Shown here in pieces: positions 34,470 to 43,762 of a DNA stretch of 64,000 nt (the stretch's first letter is position 1; every line of letters starts with the position of its first letter). A program made the translations under genes and the position numbers. This DNA comes from Pseudoramibacter fermentans. Lineage in GTDB: Bacteria; Bacillota; Clostridia; Eubacteriales; Eubacteriaceae. The stretch is from contig VOGB01000004.1 in assembly GCA_009493725.1 (NCBI GenBank), positions 1-64,000 on the forward strand, read 5' to 3'. Below the pieces are notes generated by a model. That model did not search any database. It saw nothing but the letters and a program-made list of their open reading frames with translations, and was not told the origin of the DNA.

Positions 34470-35414
34470 TTGTCTAAAGATAAAAATCAATTTCGAACTC
34501 ATGATGGCAGCACGAGTGCCTACGTGAAGAGCATTCTCAAGGAAACGCGGGGAAGTCTCCGGCGCAATTCGCTGATGAGCGCCGCGTCCATTCTTTCGAT
34601 TGTCGCTGCCCTGATTATTTTGGGAATTTTCGTCATTTTTTCGGCCAACGTCCAGAGTGTGACCCAGCAGGTCGAATCGAAAATGGAGCTGAAGGTCTAC
34701 GTTCAGAACAACCTGTCCCAAGACCAGCTCAAAATTCTCAATTCAAAGCTCAAAGCGAATGAACACGTGGTCAGCACGAAATACGTCTCAGCGGACAAGG
34801 CGCTGTCTGATTTTTCGAAGAGCCTGAAGAGCTATTCGGGCCTGCTCAACGGCTACAACAGCAGCAACAACCCGATGCCGGCGTCCTACAACGTGAAAAT
34901 CGACAACGCGAAGAATATTTCCGCAGTGCGCAATTACGCCCTTGGCCTTAACGGATACGGGGTGACTGACGTCAAATACGGCGAAGAGTACGTCAACGCG
35001 CTGATTTCCTTCAGCCATTTCAGCAATATCTTCAGCGCCGTCCTCATCGTTATCCTGTCGGTGGTGTCGCTGTTCATCGTCTACAACACGATCAAGCTGA
35101 CCTGCTTTGCGAGACGCAAGGAAATCCGCGTCATGCGTTACGTCGGAGCCACCGACTGGTACATCCGCGCGCCTTTCATTCTCGAAGGGGCTTTCCTCGG
35201 CGCCCTCGGCGCGGTGATCGCGCTGGCGATTATCGGCTTCGGTTATACCGGCATTTCCAATTACATTATGAAAGCGGTGTCGATGCCGATGGACGCGGGT
35301 GTCGTGTCCTTCTCGTCGATGTTCGCGCCGCTTCTGGCCTTCTGCCTCGTGTACGGCATCGCGATCGGTTCCCTTGGGTCCGTCTTCTCGATGCGGAAAT
35401 ACCTCGAAGCGTAA
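34470..35414 (+). CDS. ftsX: Cell-division ABC transporter permease-like protein FtsX
   Basis: The 314-residue protein has the FtsX pattern: a first membrane helix at about 38-62, an extracellular domain (65-180), then three helices with LFIVYNTIKLTCFARRKEI and MRYVGATDWYIRAPF. It transmits ATP-driven signals from FtsE to a wall hydrolase. The start is TTG with GAGG upstream. The usual upstream ftsE is missing and a dedicated promoter is present, so FtsE must be encoded elsewhere. The M23 peptidase downstream is its likely partner. Confidence 0.9.
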   Translation: MSKDKNQFRTHDGSTSAYVKSILKETRGSLRRNSLMSAASILSIVAALIILGIFVIFSANVQSVTQQVESKMELKVYVQNNLSQDQLKILNSKLKANEHVVSTKYVSADKALSDFSKSLKSYSGLLNGYNSSNNPMPASYNVKIDNAKNISAVRNYALGLNGYGVTDVKYGEEYVNALISFSHFSNIFSAVLIVILSVVSLFIVYNTIKLTCFARRKEIRVMRYVGATDWYIRAPFILEGAFLGALGAVIALAIIGFGYTGISNYIMKAVSMPMDAGVVSFSSMFAPLLAFCLVYGIAIGSLGSVFSMRKYLEA

Positions 35415-35444
35415 ACCTCGGCATTTAGAAATGGGAGATTCATT

Positions 35445-36464
35445 TTGAGTACAACTAAACAGACAAAACGAATCCGAATTCTGGCCTGCCTTTTGTCAGC
35501 AGGCCTTCTTTTTGTGATGGGATTCGGCTTTAATCGTCCTGTGCAGGCGGCCACAAAGGAACAGCTCGACAACGTGCAGGCGCAGATGCAGAAGACCGAT
35601 CAGCAGATGGCGGACAACCAGAAGAAAATGGCGGCGCTTGACGCCCAGCTGTCCCAAAATCAAAAGGCCTACGACGAATCCCTGGCGGCCTTCCAAAAAC
35701 GGGCCCGGGCGATGTACATGGTGGGCAACTCCGGCTATCTGGAAGTGCTGTTCTCGTCCAAGGACATCACGGAGATGATCTCGCGGTTGACCAGCATGCG
35801 CACGATCCTCAAATCCGACCAGAATATGATCGACACGCTGGTGAGCCAGCAGAATCAGATTAATTCGACGAAGGCCGAGATCCAAAAGGCCCAGGACGAG
35901 CTCAAGACGCTGAAAAAGGCTCAGGAAGAGCAGTACAAGAAGTTGGCCAGCGAGTACAACGCTGAAAATTCGGCAGCCAATTCGATGAACCTGAGCTTCG
36001 GCAGCGGCACTTGGACCAACGATTACATCTGGCCAATCGATTTGAACAACCCGAACGCGCTGAATATCAGCAGCGGCTTCGGCGGCCGGGCTTCCCCAGG
36101 TGGTATCGGCTCGACCAACCACAAAGGGGTTGATGTGCCGGTGTCCACAGGCACGCCAGTGATGGCCATTGCGGACGGCATCGTCGTCTACGCGGGGGCA
36201 GCCAGCGGCTACGGCAATTACGTCGCCATCGATTACGGCACCGGCTCCGACGGCACCACCTACGGCTCCGGATACGGCCATTTGAGCAGTGTGAAGTGCC
36301 AGGTGGGACAGAAGGTCAAGAAAGGCGATGTCGTCGCGATAAGCGGCTCTACGGGCCATTCGACGGGTCCCCATCTCCATTACGATTTTTACGTCAACAA
36401 CGCACAGGTTGACGCGCGGACCTATTACCCGAACCTGACGTTCACAGGCAAGGGCCGAAACTAA
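35445..36464 (+). CDS. Secreted coiled-coil M23 peptidase (EnvC/PcsB-type)
   Basis: The 339-residue protein has a signal peptide (about 7-33, ending VQAATKE), a long coiled coil (35-175, rich in Gln/Lys) and a C-terminal LytM/M23 domain with NHKGVDVP and GPHLHYDF holding the zinc and catalytic residues. Such proteins are opened by FtsEX to cut septal peptidoglycan. It follows ftsX by 30 nt, matching that partnership. A terminator lies just behind. Confidence 0.9.
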   Translation: MSTTKQTKRIRILACLLSAGLLFVMGFGFNRPVQAATKEQLDNVQAQMQKTDQQMADNQKKMAALDAQLSQNQKAYDESLAAFQKRARAMYMVGNSGYLEVLFSSKDITEMISRLTSMRTILKSDQNMIDTLVSQQNQINSTKAEIQKAQDELKTLKKAQEEQYKKLASEYNAENSAANSMNLSFGSGTWTNDYIWPIDLNNPNALNISSGFGGRASPGGIGSTNHKGVDVPVSTGTPVMAIADGIVVYAGAASGYGNYVAIDYGTGSDGTTYGSGYGHLSSVKCQVGQKVKKGDVVAISGSTGHSTGPHLHYDFYVNNAQVDARTYYPNLTFTGKGRN

Positions 36465-36477
36465 TTTAAAGTTTATA

Positions 36478-36540
36478 CAGCGGCTTCACCGCGATTGATC
36501 GCAATGATTGCGTGATCAACTGCGGCGGCCGCTGTTTTTT
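36478..36540 (+). terminator. Terminator of ftsX-peptidase operon
   Basis: Outer stem CAGCGGC / GCCGCTG with an inner GATTGATCGC / GCGTGATCAA arm, then six T residues. Confidence 0.8.
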
Positions 36541-36632
36541 ATTTGGCTTTGTATTTAAATATTGAAAATATGGATAGGGGAAAGGGCGGATGAAAAAGCA
36601 CGATTAAATATATAAATTAAAATAAATAGCAC

Positions 36633-36663
36633 AAAAAAACACCCGAAGCGTAAAGCTTCGGGC
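36633..36663 (-). terminator. Terminator of glpA2-glpB2-DUF1667 transcript
   Basis: On the minus strand CCCGAAGC / GCTTCGGG forms a stem with a five-to-seven-nt loop and is followed by TGTTTTTTT. Confidence 0.85.
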
Positions 36664-36693
36664 GTATTGTATTTGTATCAACGAGGATTTGAT

Positions 36694-37053
36694 TTAAACA
36701 GCTGGCATGGTTTTGGTGGCGATCACATCGATGCCGGTGCCGCAGACATCCTTGAGCACCACATCGCCGACCTTAACCGGCGCTTCAACGACAACCTTGG
36801 AGAGTTCGTCCATGGCGTCGAACAATTTGCCCTTTGGAATTTCCTGTGCGGTTTTAACCGGCAGACGGGAAATCATGGCGCCTTTAATGACGACGGTTGT
36901 CGGCAGGATACGACGGGGATCCGTCATTTCCTGGATACCGTATCTTTCACCGTTTTTGCAATTGTTGCCCGTGACAGTCCAGTTGTCGCCTTCACCTTCA
37001 ACGGTCAGGTGGCAGCCCATCGGGCAGCTGATGCAGACCATTTCTTTTTTCAT
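36694..37053 (-). CDS. DUF1667 protein, glycerol cluster 2
   Basis: This 119-residue homologue of the protein at 6597 has CISCPMGC at the N-terminus and NCKNGERYG. It is the last gene of the glpA2-glpB2 unit, 5 nt after glpB2. It probably carries a metal or Fe-S centre in the same electron-transfer complex. Confidence 0.8.
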   Translation of the reverse strand: MKKEMVCISCPMGCHLTVEGEGDNWTVTGNNCKNGERYGIQEMTDPRRILPTTVVIKGAMISRLPVKTAQEIPKGKLFDAMDELSKVVVEAPVKVGDVVLKDVCGTGIDVIATKTMPAV

Positions 37054-37058
37054 GATGT

Positions 37059-38327
37059 TTATGCCTCCTTCGGTTCAACGACGAATTTTAATTCACCATC
37101 GCCGTATTTTTCAAGGACAGATTTTTTGATCTTGAAGTTGACCATTTCGGCCGGAACGAATTTCTGCGCTTTCTTCGTCGCGATCTTTTCGTCGCCCACA
37201 TAGCAGTTGATGACGGTGTTGGTGCTGACGGAGCGGACACGCATGTAGCAGTTGACCGAATCGTCAAGGTTAGCAACCGTAATCTTTTCAGGCACAACGT
37301 TGCCGATGCCGTCGCCGTTGACGGTGGTGAAGTTGATGTCTTCTTCCAGATGGCCCTTGACGTAGCGGGCAGCGCCCTTGCCAGCCAAAGCCGCTTCCTG
37401 GGAAACGAAGTCGACCAAGTCGTGAACGTGGACAACGTTGCCGGCTGCGAAGACACCTGGCAGGTTGGTTTCGCAGAGTTCGGAGATCGACGGACCCTGG
37501 GTTCTGCGGTCAATTTCAACGCCAGCGCCGCGGGAGATTTCATTTTCAGGAATCAAGCCGACAGAGAGCAGCAGCGTATCGCAAGGCACGGTTTCTGTGG
37601 TGCCCGGGATCGGTTTGAGGTGTTCGTCAACCTGAGTAATATCGACCGCTTCAACACGATCTTTGCCGTGGATGAAGGTGATGGTGTGGGACAGCTTCAA
37701 TGGAATATCGAAGTCGTTGAGGCACTGTACGATGTTACGGGTCAGGCCGTTGGAGTACGGCATGATTTCAGCCACGCATTTGACGTGTGCGCCTTCAAGG
37801 GTCATACGGCGGGCCATGATCAGTCCGATATCGCCGGAGCCGAGGATGACGACTTCTTTACCGGTCATATAACCTTCCATATTGATGAAGCGCTGTGCAG
37901 TCCCAGCAGTGAAGACACCAGCCGGTCTAAATCCCGGAATACCGATGGCGCCGGCGGTTCTTTCGCGGCAGCCCATGGTCAGGATGACAGCCTTGGCTTC
38001 CAGTGCCATGTAGCCATCTTCTTCGTTAATTGCGTGAACGATTTTGGTGTCGTCGTCTTTTCTTTCGAGGTCGAGCACCATCGTGTTCAGTTTGTACGGA
38101 ATCTTCAGGTCCATCGCCATGTCGATGTAACGGCCTGCGTATTCCGGACCGGTTAACTGTTCTTTAAAGGTGTGCAGCCCAAAACCGTTGTGGATGCACT
38201 GGTTTAAGATCCCGCCGAGTTCGCGGTCTCTTTCGAGGATTAAAATGTTATCGACGCCTTCTTTTTTGGCTTCAACAGCGGCGGCTAATCCAGCAGGGCC
38301 GCCTCCGATTACAATAATATCATACAT
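37059..38327 (-). CDS. GlpB-like FAD/NAD(P) oxidoreductase, glycerol cluster 2
   Basis: The 422-residue flavoprotein has VIGGGPAGLAAAVEAKKEG, MGCRERTAG, ILGSGDIGLIMARRM and VFAAGNVVHVHDLVDFV. It is a paralogue of the gene at 5341 but more GC-rich. It sits 17 nt after glpA2 and should take electrons from it during glycerol-3-phosphate oxidation. Confidence 0.85.
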   Translation of the reverse strand: MYDIIVIGGGPAGLAAAVEAKKEGVDNILILERDRELGGILNQCIHNGFGLHTFKEQLTGPEYAGRYIDMAMDLKIPYKLNTMVLDLERKDDDTKIVHAINEEDGYMALEAKAVILTMGCRERTAGAIGIPGFRPAGVFTAGTAQRFINMEGYMTGKEVVILGSGDIGLIMARRMTLEGAHVKCVAEIMPYSNGLTRNIVQCLNDFDIPLKLSHTITFIHGKDRVEAVDITQVDEHLKPIPGTTETVPCDTLLLSVGLIPENEISRGAGVEIDRRTQGPSISELCETNLPGVFAAGNVVHVHDLVDFVSQEAALAGKGAARYVKGHLEEDINFTTVNGDGIGNVVPEKITVANLDDSVNCYMRVRSVSTNTVINCYVGDEKIATKKAQKFVPAEMVNFKIKKSVLEKYGDGELKFVVEPKEA

Positions 38328-38344
38328 CGTGAAAAAACCTCCCC

Positions 38345-39823
38345 TTACTGATTCTTCGTTTTGCCGCTGAGGATGTAGCCTTTATCCTTAGCATCGTACA
38401 TGATGTCTTCCATGTCGCAGCCGAGTTCACGGGCTAAGATTTCAACAACTCTTGGCTGGCAGAAACCGCCTTGGCAGCGGCCAGCACCTGGACGGCAGCG
38501 TTTGGTGACGCCACGGACCGTTGTTGCACCGACGTTACGATTGATGACGTCGACGATTTCAGCTTCTGTGATGGATTCGCAGCGGCAGATGATCTTGCCG
38601 TATCTCGGATCCTTTTCGATGGCTGCTTTCTTTTCTTCGTCGCTGAGCTGATTGAAGATGATGTGCGGACGGGTCTTCGGATTGAAGTCTTTGTTTTCTT
38701 CAACGTGGACGCCGTCTCTTTCGAGCATCGGCAGGATGACGTCTTCAACGCAGTAGGTTGCGGATGCCGGAGCTGAGGTCAGACCCGGTGATTCGTAGCC
38801 AGCGAAGTTGACGAAGTTCTTAACCGGTGATTCTTCAATGATGAAGTCGCCGTCTGTTGTGGTGTAGGTGTCAGCAACAGGAGTGTTACGGGTTCCGGCG
38901 TAGGAACGAATGATCTTGTTGAAGTAGTGTTCGAGTTCCGGACAGTTCTTCAAAGCGTTTTCTTTGATGTAGTCCAGACGATCCTGAGTGGTGTCGATGT
39001 CGCCTTTCTTAACTGGCATTGCATCCGGGCCGATTAACAGGTTGCCGTGGACAGTCGGGGAGACCAGGATCCCTTTCCCGTTCTTAGTCGGGCACGGGAA
39101 GATGACGTTGTGAACCAAGTCGCCGATTTCTTTATCAAAGATGAAGTACACACCGCGGCGAGCGAGAATCTTGAAGTACGGATCGCCGACCATCTTGTAA
39201 ATATCATCAGCGTAAACGCCGGCAGCGTTGACGACGTATTTGGCTTCGATGTCTTCTTCGGTCGTTTCGATTTTGAAGGTCCCGTCATCTTTCTTTGCGA
39301 TGTTGGTGACTAAGTGGTTCAATTTCAATTCGACGCCGTTGTCGACAGCATTTTCTGCGACCTTGATGCCCAATTCATACGGAGAAACCAAGCCAGCTGT
39401 ACCTGCGTAAAGTGCACCGCAGATATCTGGAGCGAGGTTTTCTTCCATTTCGTGAACTTCGTCTTCGAAGATGATTCTCATATCCGGCACGCCGTTCATG
39501 ACCCCGCGCTGATACAGGCGCTGCAGTGTCATCATTTCGCGTTCAGTGTGCGCGACAACCAGTGAACCGGTGCGTTTAAATGGAACCCCCAAGTCTTTGC
39601 AGACTTTTTCGTACATGATGTTGCCAGGTGCGTTGAACAGGCCCTTTTTCTTGCCTGGGACTGCATCGTAGCCAGCGTGGACAATAGCGGAGTTCGCTTT
39701 TGTGATCTGGTTGGCGACATCATTTTCGCCGTCAAGTAAAACGACGTTCAGCTGATAACGGGAGAGCTCCCGTGCTACGTAGGATCCGGCGATACCGGCA
39801 CCTATTATAGCGATATCATACAT
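38345..39823 (-). CDS. Anaerobic glycerol-3-phosphate dehydrogenase-like protein (GlpA type)
   Basis: The 492-residue protein has the FAD motif IAIIGAGIAGSYVARELS at its very start, a DAO fold and a C-terminal BFD-type [2Fe-2S] domain (CRCES ... RCQGGFCQPRVVEI). It converts glycerol-3-phosphate to DHAP. ATG 39823 has GGAGGA 7 nt upstream. It lacks the BON domain of the 3617 copy. Its leader has a terminator and an element shared with the glpK2 leader, pointing to GlpP antitermination. Confidence 0.9.
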   Translation of the reverse strand: MYDIAIIGAGIAGSYVARELSRYQLNVVLLDGENDVANQITKANSAIVHAGYDAVPGKKKGLFNAPGNIMYEKVCKDLGVPFKRTGSLVVAHTEREMMTLQRLYQRGVMNGVPDMRIIFEDEVHEMEENLAPDICGALYAGTAGLVSPYELGIKVAENAVDNGVELKLNHLVTNIAKKDDGTFKIETTEEDIEAKYVVNAAGVYADDIYKMVGDPYFKILARRGVYFIFDKEIGDLVHNVIFPCPTKNGKGILVSPTVHGNLLIGPDAMPVKKGDIDTTQDRLDYIKENALKNCPELEHYFNKIIRSYAGTRNTPVADTYTTTDGDFIIEESPVKNFVNFAGYESPGLTSAPASATYCVEDVILPMLERDGVHVEENKDFNPKTRPHIIFNQLSDEEKKAAIEKDPRYGKIICRCESITEAEIVDVINRNVGATTVRGVTKRCRPGAGRCQGGFCQPRVVEILARELGCDMEDIMYDAKDKGYILSGKTKNQ

Positions 39824-39861
39824 AATAAAATCCTCCTTGATGAATGATAAATTTATACAAA

Positions 39862-39929
39862 TAAAAAACCACACAAGCAAGAAAATGATGACACAGTCAT
39901 GACATCATTCTAGTTGTGCGGCTCTCCAT
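39862..39929 (-). promoter_or_regulatory. Leader terminator and GlpP target upstream of glpA2
   Basis: On the minus strand ATGGAGA (39923-39929 reversed) precedes CCGCACAA (39914-39921), which pairs with TTGTGTGG (39869-39876), followed by six T residues. An inner hairpin AATGATG / CATCATT lies between. A terminator in front of the coding region, next to glpP, indicates antitermination. Confidence 0.65.
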
Positions 39930-39964
39930 TGCCATATTTCATTTAGTTTTAATTATGTTTGTCT

Positions 39965-40594
39965 TTATTTTAACATAGAATCGGATTCTTTGACAAAATT
40001 TTCTCGAAAAATTTTTACTGCATCAAATTTATCCCACAATGGCTTGTAAGAGGTACTGGAAGAAATCGAACCTGCTTCTATACAGCTCTTTACTTCTTCT
40101 TCCGTTTCAATGAATCCGCCGGTAATGATCGGAATGGATAATTCCGCGTTGACCTTGCGGATGACCTTGGAAACCAGACCGGGGAGTACTTCGACTGCGT
40201 CGGGCTTAATTTTCCTGGCAGCGTTAATGGTGACATCCATTGCTGATGAGTCAAGAAGAAATAAACGTTGAATGGTCATCAAATTTTCACGCTTAGCGAT
40301 GGTAATTAACGAATTCCGCGTTGAAATGATACCGGTAGGGTGAAGCTCTTCCTTCAGGTATTTGACAAAGTAGTGATCTTGTCCGTAGCCCTTCAGAAGA
40401 TCCAAATGCACGAAAGCGTATTTGCCAGCGACATTGATGTAGTCAATCATTGTTTTGAGATTGTAAATATTGCCTGTCAGAAGAAAGACAATTTGGCAGG
40501 GAGAGGCGACAGCGTCATAAATGTCCTTTGGATCGCGGATCGCCGCGATAATTGGATTTTTTTCCAATAAGTGCAGACATTTTTTTGTAGTCAT
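39965..40594 (-). CDS. glpP: Glycerol-3-phosphate-responsive antiterminator GlpP
   Basis: The 209-residue GlpP-family TIM-barrel RNA-binding protein shows KNPIIAAIRDPKD, FVHLDLLKGYGQD, GIISTRNSLI and the phosphate-binding end PIITGGFIETEEEV. With glycerol-3-phosphate it lets RNA polymerase pass leader terminators of glp genes. AAGGGGGGA precedes ATG 40594. It lies between glpK2 and glpA2 on the same strand. Both flanking glp transcripts carry a leader terminator. Confidence 0.9.
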   Translation of the reverse strand: MTTKKCLHLLEKNPIIAAIRDPKDIYDAVASPCQIVFLLTGNIYNLKTMIDYINVAGKYAFVHLDLLKGYGQDHYFVKYLKEELHPTGIISTRNSLITIAKRENLMTIQRLFLLDSSAMDVTINAARKIKPDAVEVLPGLVSKVIRKVNAELSIPIITGGFIETEEEVKSCIEAGSISSSTSYKPLWDKFDAVKIFRENFVKESDSMLK

Positions 40595-40645
40595 TGATCC
40601 CCCCTTCTGTTCGGAAAAAGACAAACGTGATCAACTCACGACATA

Positions 40646-40676
40646 ACTCTCCGACGACACACGGTCGTCGGAGAGT
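40646..40676 (-). other. Strong stem-loop between glpK2 and glpP
   Basis: Perfect 13-pair inverted repeat ACTCTCCGACGAC with a five-nt loop. Its T tract on the minus side is poor, so it may be a partial terminator or an RNA-processing or stability element. Confidence 0.6.
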
Positions 40677-40718
40677 ATAAAACAAAATTGAAATGAAGTT
40701 CTAAAATGAAGTGTTGAC

Positions 40719-42227
40719 TTATTCTTCGACTTCGTCAGGATCGACCCAGTGTTCTGCACGGCCAACAGCTTTTGTCCAGCCCTTGTACAGTTTTGCACGG
40801 GTTTCAGCATCCATCATCGGTTCGAAGGTACGGTCGATCTGCCAGTGATCGACAACATCTTGTAAGTCATCCCAGAAGCCAACTTCCAGACCTGCGAGGT
40901 AGGAAGCCCCTTCAGCTGTGGTTTCAACAACTGACGGACGGTCTACAGGGCAGCCAAGGATATCAGCCTGGAACTGCATCAAGAAGTTGTTGTTGGAAGC
41001 GCCGCCGTCAACTTTGAGTGACTGCAGAGCGATGCCGGAGTCTTTTTCCATCGCGTCGAGGATATCTCTTGTCTGATAAGCGAGAGATTCGAGGGTAGCG
41101 CGGATGATGTGGTTCTTGTTAGCGCCACGGGTCAAGCCGACAATGCAGCCGCGTGCGTACGGATCCCAGCGCGGTGCGCCAAGGCCTGTGAAGGCAGGAA
41201 CAACGTAAACGCCGTTGGTATCGGCAACTTTCTTAGCGAAGTGTTCGGAGTCTGGTGAAGTATCGACCATGCGGAGTTCGTCACGCAGCCACTGGATTGC
41301 AGCACCAGCGACGAAGATAGAACCTTCGAGTGCGTAGTTGACTTTTCCGTTGATGCCCCAAGCGATGGTGGTCAACAGGCCGTTTTCAGATTTAACCGGT
41401 TTTTCGCCAGTGTTCATCAGCATGAAGCAGCCAGTGCCGTAGGTGTTCTTTGCCATACCTGGTTTGAAGCAAGCCTGGCCGAACAGAGCGGACTGTTGGT
41501 CACCTGCGATACCGGTGATTGGGATTTCGCCGCCGCCGAACAATGTGGTGACACCGAATTTGCTTGATGAAGGCTGAACCTTCGGTAACAATGATTTCGG
41601 GCATTCGAAGGTTTCGCACAGTTTGTCATCCCAATCCAAGGTGTTGATGTTGAACAGCATGGTTCTGGATGCGTTTGAGTAGTCTGTTGCGTGTACGCGG
41701 CCTTCGGTTAATTTCCAGAGCAGCCAGCAGTCGACAGTCCCAAATGCGAGTTCGCCTTTTTCAGCTCTTTCGCGGACGCCGTCAACGTGGTCTAAGATCC
41801 ACAGCAGTTTCGTGGATGAGAAATACGGGTCGAGAATTAACCCGGTGTTTTTCTGTACGTAATCAGCAAATCCTGGAATTGCGTTGAAGCGGTCTGCGTA
41901 GCTAGCGGTACGACGGCACTGCCATACGATCGCGTTGTAAACAGGTTCGCCAGTCTTGCGGTCCCAAACGATTGTGGTTTCACGTTGGTTGGTGATCCCG
42001 ATTGCGGCGACGTCTTCAGCTGTTGCGTTGACTTTCGCCATTGCTTCAGCACAAACAGCGTTCTGTGTAGCCCAGATCTGCATCGGGTCATGTTCTACCC
42101 AGCCTGGATGCGGATAAATCTGCGGGAATTCGTGCTGTGCAACCGAAACGATTTCACCGTCGTGATTAAACAGAATGGCACGAGAACTGGTAGTACCAGC
42201 GTCACAAGCCATAACATATTTTGCCAT
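40719..42227 (-). CDS. glpK: Glycerol kinase
   Basis: The 502-residue canonical GlpK has DAGTTSSRAILF, NQRETTIVW, DPYFSSTKLLWIL and GIAGDQQSALFGQ, which include all the usual glycerol contacts (Arg-Glu, Tyr, Asp-Gln). The His-containing motif through which the PTS activates GlpK in many Firmicutes is not seen (the region reads TTLFGGGEIPI). It phosphorylates glycerol to G3P. It is transcribed from a promoter at 42449-42477 through a 210-nt leader with a terminator. Confidence 0.95.
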   Translation of the reverse strand: MAKYVMACDAGTTSSRAILFNHDGEIVSVAQHEFPQIYPHPGWVEHDPMQIWATQNAVCAEAMAKVNATAEDVAAIGITNQRETTIVWDRKTGEPVYNAIVWQCRRTASYADRFNAIPGFADYVQKNTGLILDPYFSSTKLLWILDHVDGVRERAEKGELAFGTVDCWLLWKLTEGRVHATDYSNASRTMLFNINTLDWDDKLCETFECPKSLLPKVQPSSSKFGVTTLFGGGEIPITGIAGDQQSALFGQACFKPGMAKNTYGTGCFMLMNTGEKPVKSENGLLTTIAWGINGKVNYALEGSIFVAGAAIQWLRDELRMVDTSPDSEHFAKKVADTNGVYVVPAFTGLGAPRWDPYARGCIVGLTRGANKNHIIRATLESLAYQTRDILDAMEKDSGIALQSLKVDGGASNNNFLMQFQADILGCPVDRPSVVETTAEGASYLAGLEVGFWDDLQDVVDHWQIDRTFEPMMDAETRAKLYKGWTKAVGRAEHWVDPDEVEE

Positions 42228-42327
42228 AATATAAACCCCCTCGTTTATAAATGTTTTTTATTTAATACACCGCGCTGGCGGTGCGATTAAATCGATTGGC
42301 GTGCGCCTGTCGTTAAATCGACGGCAC

Positions 42328-42395
42328 AAAAAAAGAACATAAATAGCCTTTCTGCAACGATTAAGTTGTCTTTGTTTTGTGCTTCTCCATGTTCT
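42328..42395 (-). promoter_or_regulatory. Leader terminator and GlpP target upstream of glpK2
   Basis: On the minus strand AGAACAT (42389-42395) pairs with ATGTTCT (42334-42340), followed by seven T. ATGGAGA (42384-42390) and GCACAAA overlap the upstream arm, as in the glpA2 leader. A CAAC/GTTG hairpin lies inside. Confidence 0.6.
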
Positions 42396-42448
42396 CCAGC
42401 TTTATATTCTGTTAATGATTGTATTGATTACATCTCTTCGATGTGTTC

Positions 42449-42486
42449 ATAATAGCATAATTTATTTTTTGTGTAAAGGGTTTACA
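42449..42486 (-). promoter_or_regulatory. glpK2 promoter with overlapping palindrome
   Basis: On the minus strand TTTACA, 17-bp spacer and extended -10 TGCTATTAT. The -35 box is one arm of the perfect palindrome TGTAAA GGG TTTACA (42472-42486), a likely operator. The 449-nt gap 42228-42676 holds this leader and the start region of the divergent dehydrogenase gene. Confidence 0.65.
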
Positions 42487-42676
42487 CCAAAAAATATTCA
42501 AATAAATTTTCATTAACTTTCAGTAAAGATTTCGTGTATTTTGACAGAATGTATAATGTTTAGAAGAATCTAAAATGTTTACAGCACAAACGTGTAGATT
42601 CTGTGCTACACTAAATAGAACATAATAGTGAGGCAGATTATAAATTTTATATATGAGAATATTGAGGAGGAATTGA

Positions 42677-43762
42677 ATGAAATTTTATATGCCGACCAGA
42701 CTGTATCAGGAACCGGAATGCGTCATGGCCCATCGCGGTGAAATGGCCGCGCTGGGCAGCCGAGCGCTGATTGTGACGGGGAAGCATTCCGCAAAGGCCA
42801 ATGGCTCATACGATGACGTGTGCCGGGCTTTGGACGCTGAAAAGATCGCCCACGTGCTTTTCGACGAGGTGGAACAGAATCCGTCGATCGAAACCGTCAT
42901 GAAGGCCAGAGACTTTGGCGTCGAAAACGGCGTCGATTTCGTCATCGGCATCGGCGGCGGCTCTCCCCTCGATGCGGCGAAGGCCATCGCGCTGATGATC
43001 AAGCACAAAGACAAGGACCGCAGCTATCTCTATCAGAAGGGAGCCGACAGTTCGACCCTGCCGATCGTCGAAGTGCCGACAACCTGCGGCACCGGGTCAG
43101 AGGTGACGCCGGTTTCGGTGCTGACGATTCACGCCGAAAAGACGAAGGGCTCGATCCCGCACAAAATTTTCGCGGATTACGCACTCAGCGACGGGAAATA
43201 CTTAAGGACCGCGCCGGCATCTGTGCTGCACAACACGGCGATCGACGCGCTGGCCCATTTGTGGGAGTCGCTGATCAACGTCGACGCCGACGATTACACC
43301 CACATGTGCGTGGCGGAAGGCCTGCGGGTCTGGAAACGGAGCAAGGCGGTGCTCCTCGGTGAACGGGACGCCACTGACGAAGACTACGCCAATTTAATGA
43401 ACGCGTCAAGTTTGGCCGGCATGTCCATCGCGCAGGTCGGCACGACCGTGCCCCACGGCCTTTCCTATCCGGTGACTTACAACCAGCACATGCCCCACGG
43501 CAAAGCTGTCGGCTATTTCCAGGCCGGGTACCTCGCGGAAGCTGACGCGGCGGATCGGGAAGAAGCCCTTGCTTTGGCGGGCTTTGATTCGGTCGATGAT
43601 TACCAAAGCTTTTACGAAGCGCTCTGCGGCAGCGAAAAATTGGCTGACGCTGACCTCGAGTACGCAGTCGAGGTGCTGGCCGGCAAACCGGATAAGCTTA
43701 AAAAAGTCCCGTATACCTGCGATCGGGACGTGCTGCACCGTATTGCATTTTTCACGAAGTAA
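42677..43762 (+). CDS. Iron-type alcohol/glycerol dehydrogenase
   Basis: The 361-residue iron-containing alcohol dehydrogenase family protein has the NAD region IGIGGGSPLDAAKAIAL, VPTTCGTGSEVTPVSVL, and metal ligands in NTAIDALAHLWESL and TVPHGLSYPVTYNQHMPHG. Its position before dhaK suggests it oxidises glycerol to dihydroxyacetone, or makes 1,3-propanediol; the family alone does not decide. GAGGAGGAA precedes the ATG. It diverges from glpK2. Confidence 0.8.
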   Translation: MKFYMPTRLYQEPECVMAHRGEMAALGSRALIVTGKHSAKANGSYDDVCRALDAEKIAHVLFDEVEQNPSIETVMKARDFGVENGVDFVIGIGGGSPLDAAKAIALMIKHKDKDRSYLYQKGADSSTLPIVEVPTTCGTGSEVTPVSVLTIHAEKTKGSIPHKIFADYALSDGKYLRTAPASVLHNTAIDALAHLWESLINVDADDYTHMCVAEGLRVWKRSKAVLLGERDATDEDYANLMNASSLAGMSIAQVGTTVPHGLSYPVTYNQHMPHGKAVGYFQAGYLAEADAADREEALALAGFDSVDDYQSFYEALCGSEKLADADLEYAVEVLAGKPDKLKKVPYTCDRDVLHRIAFFTK

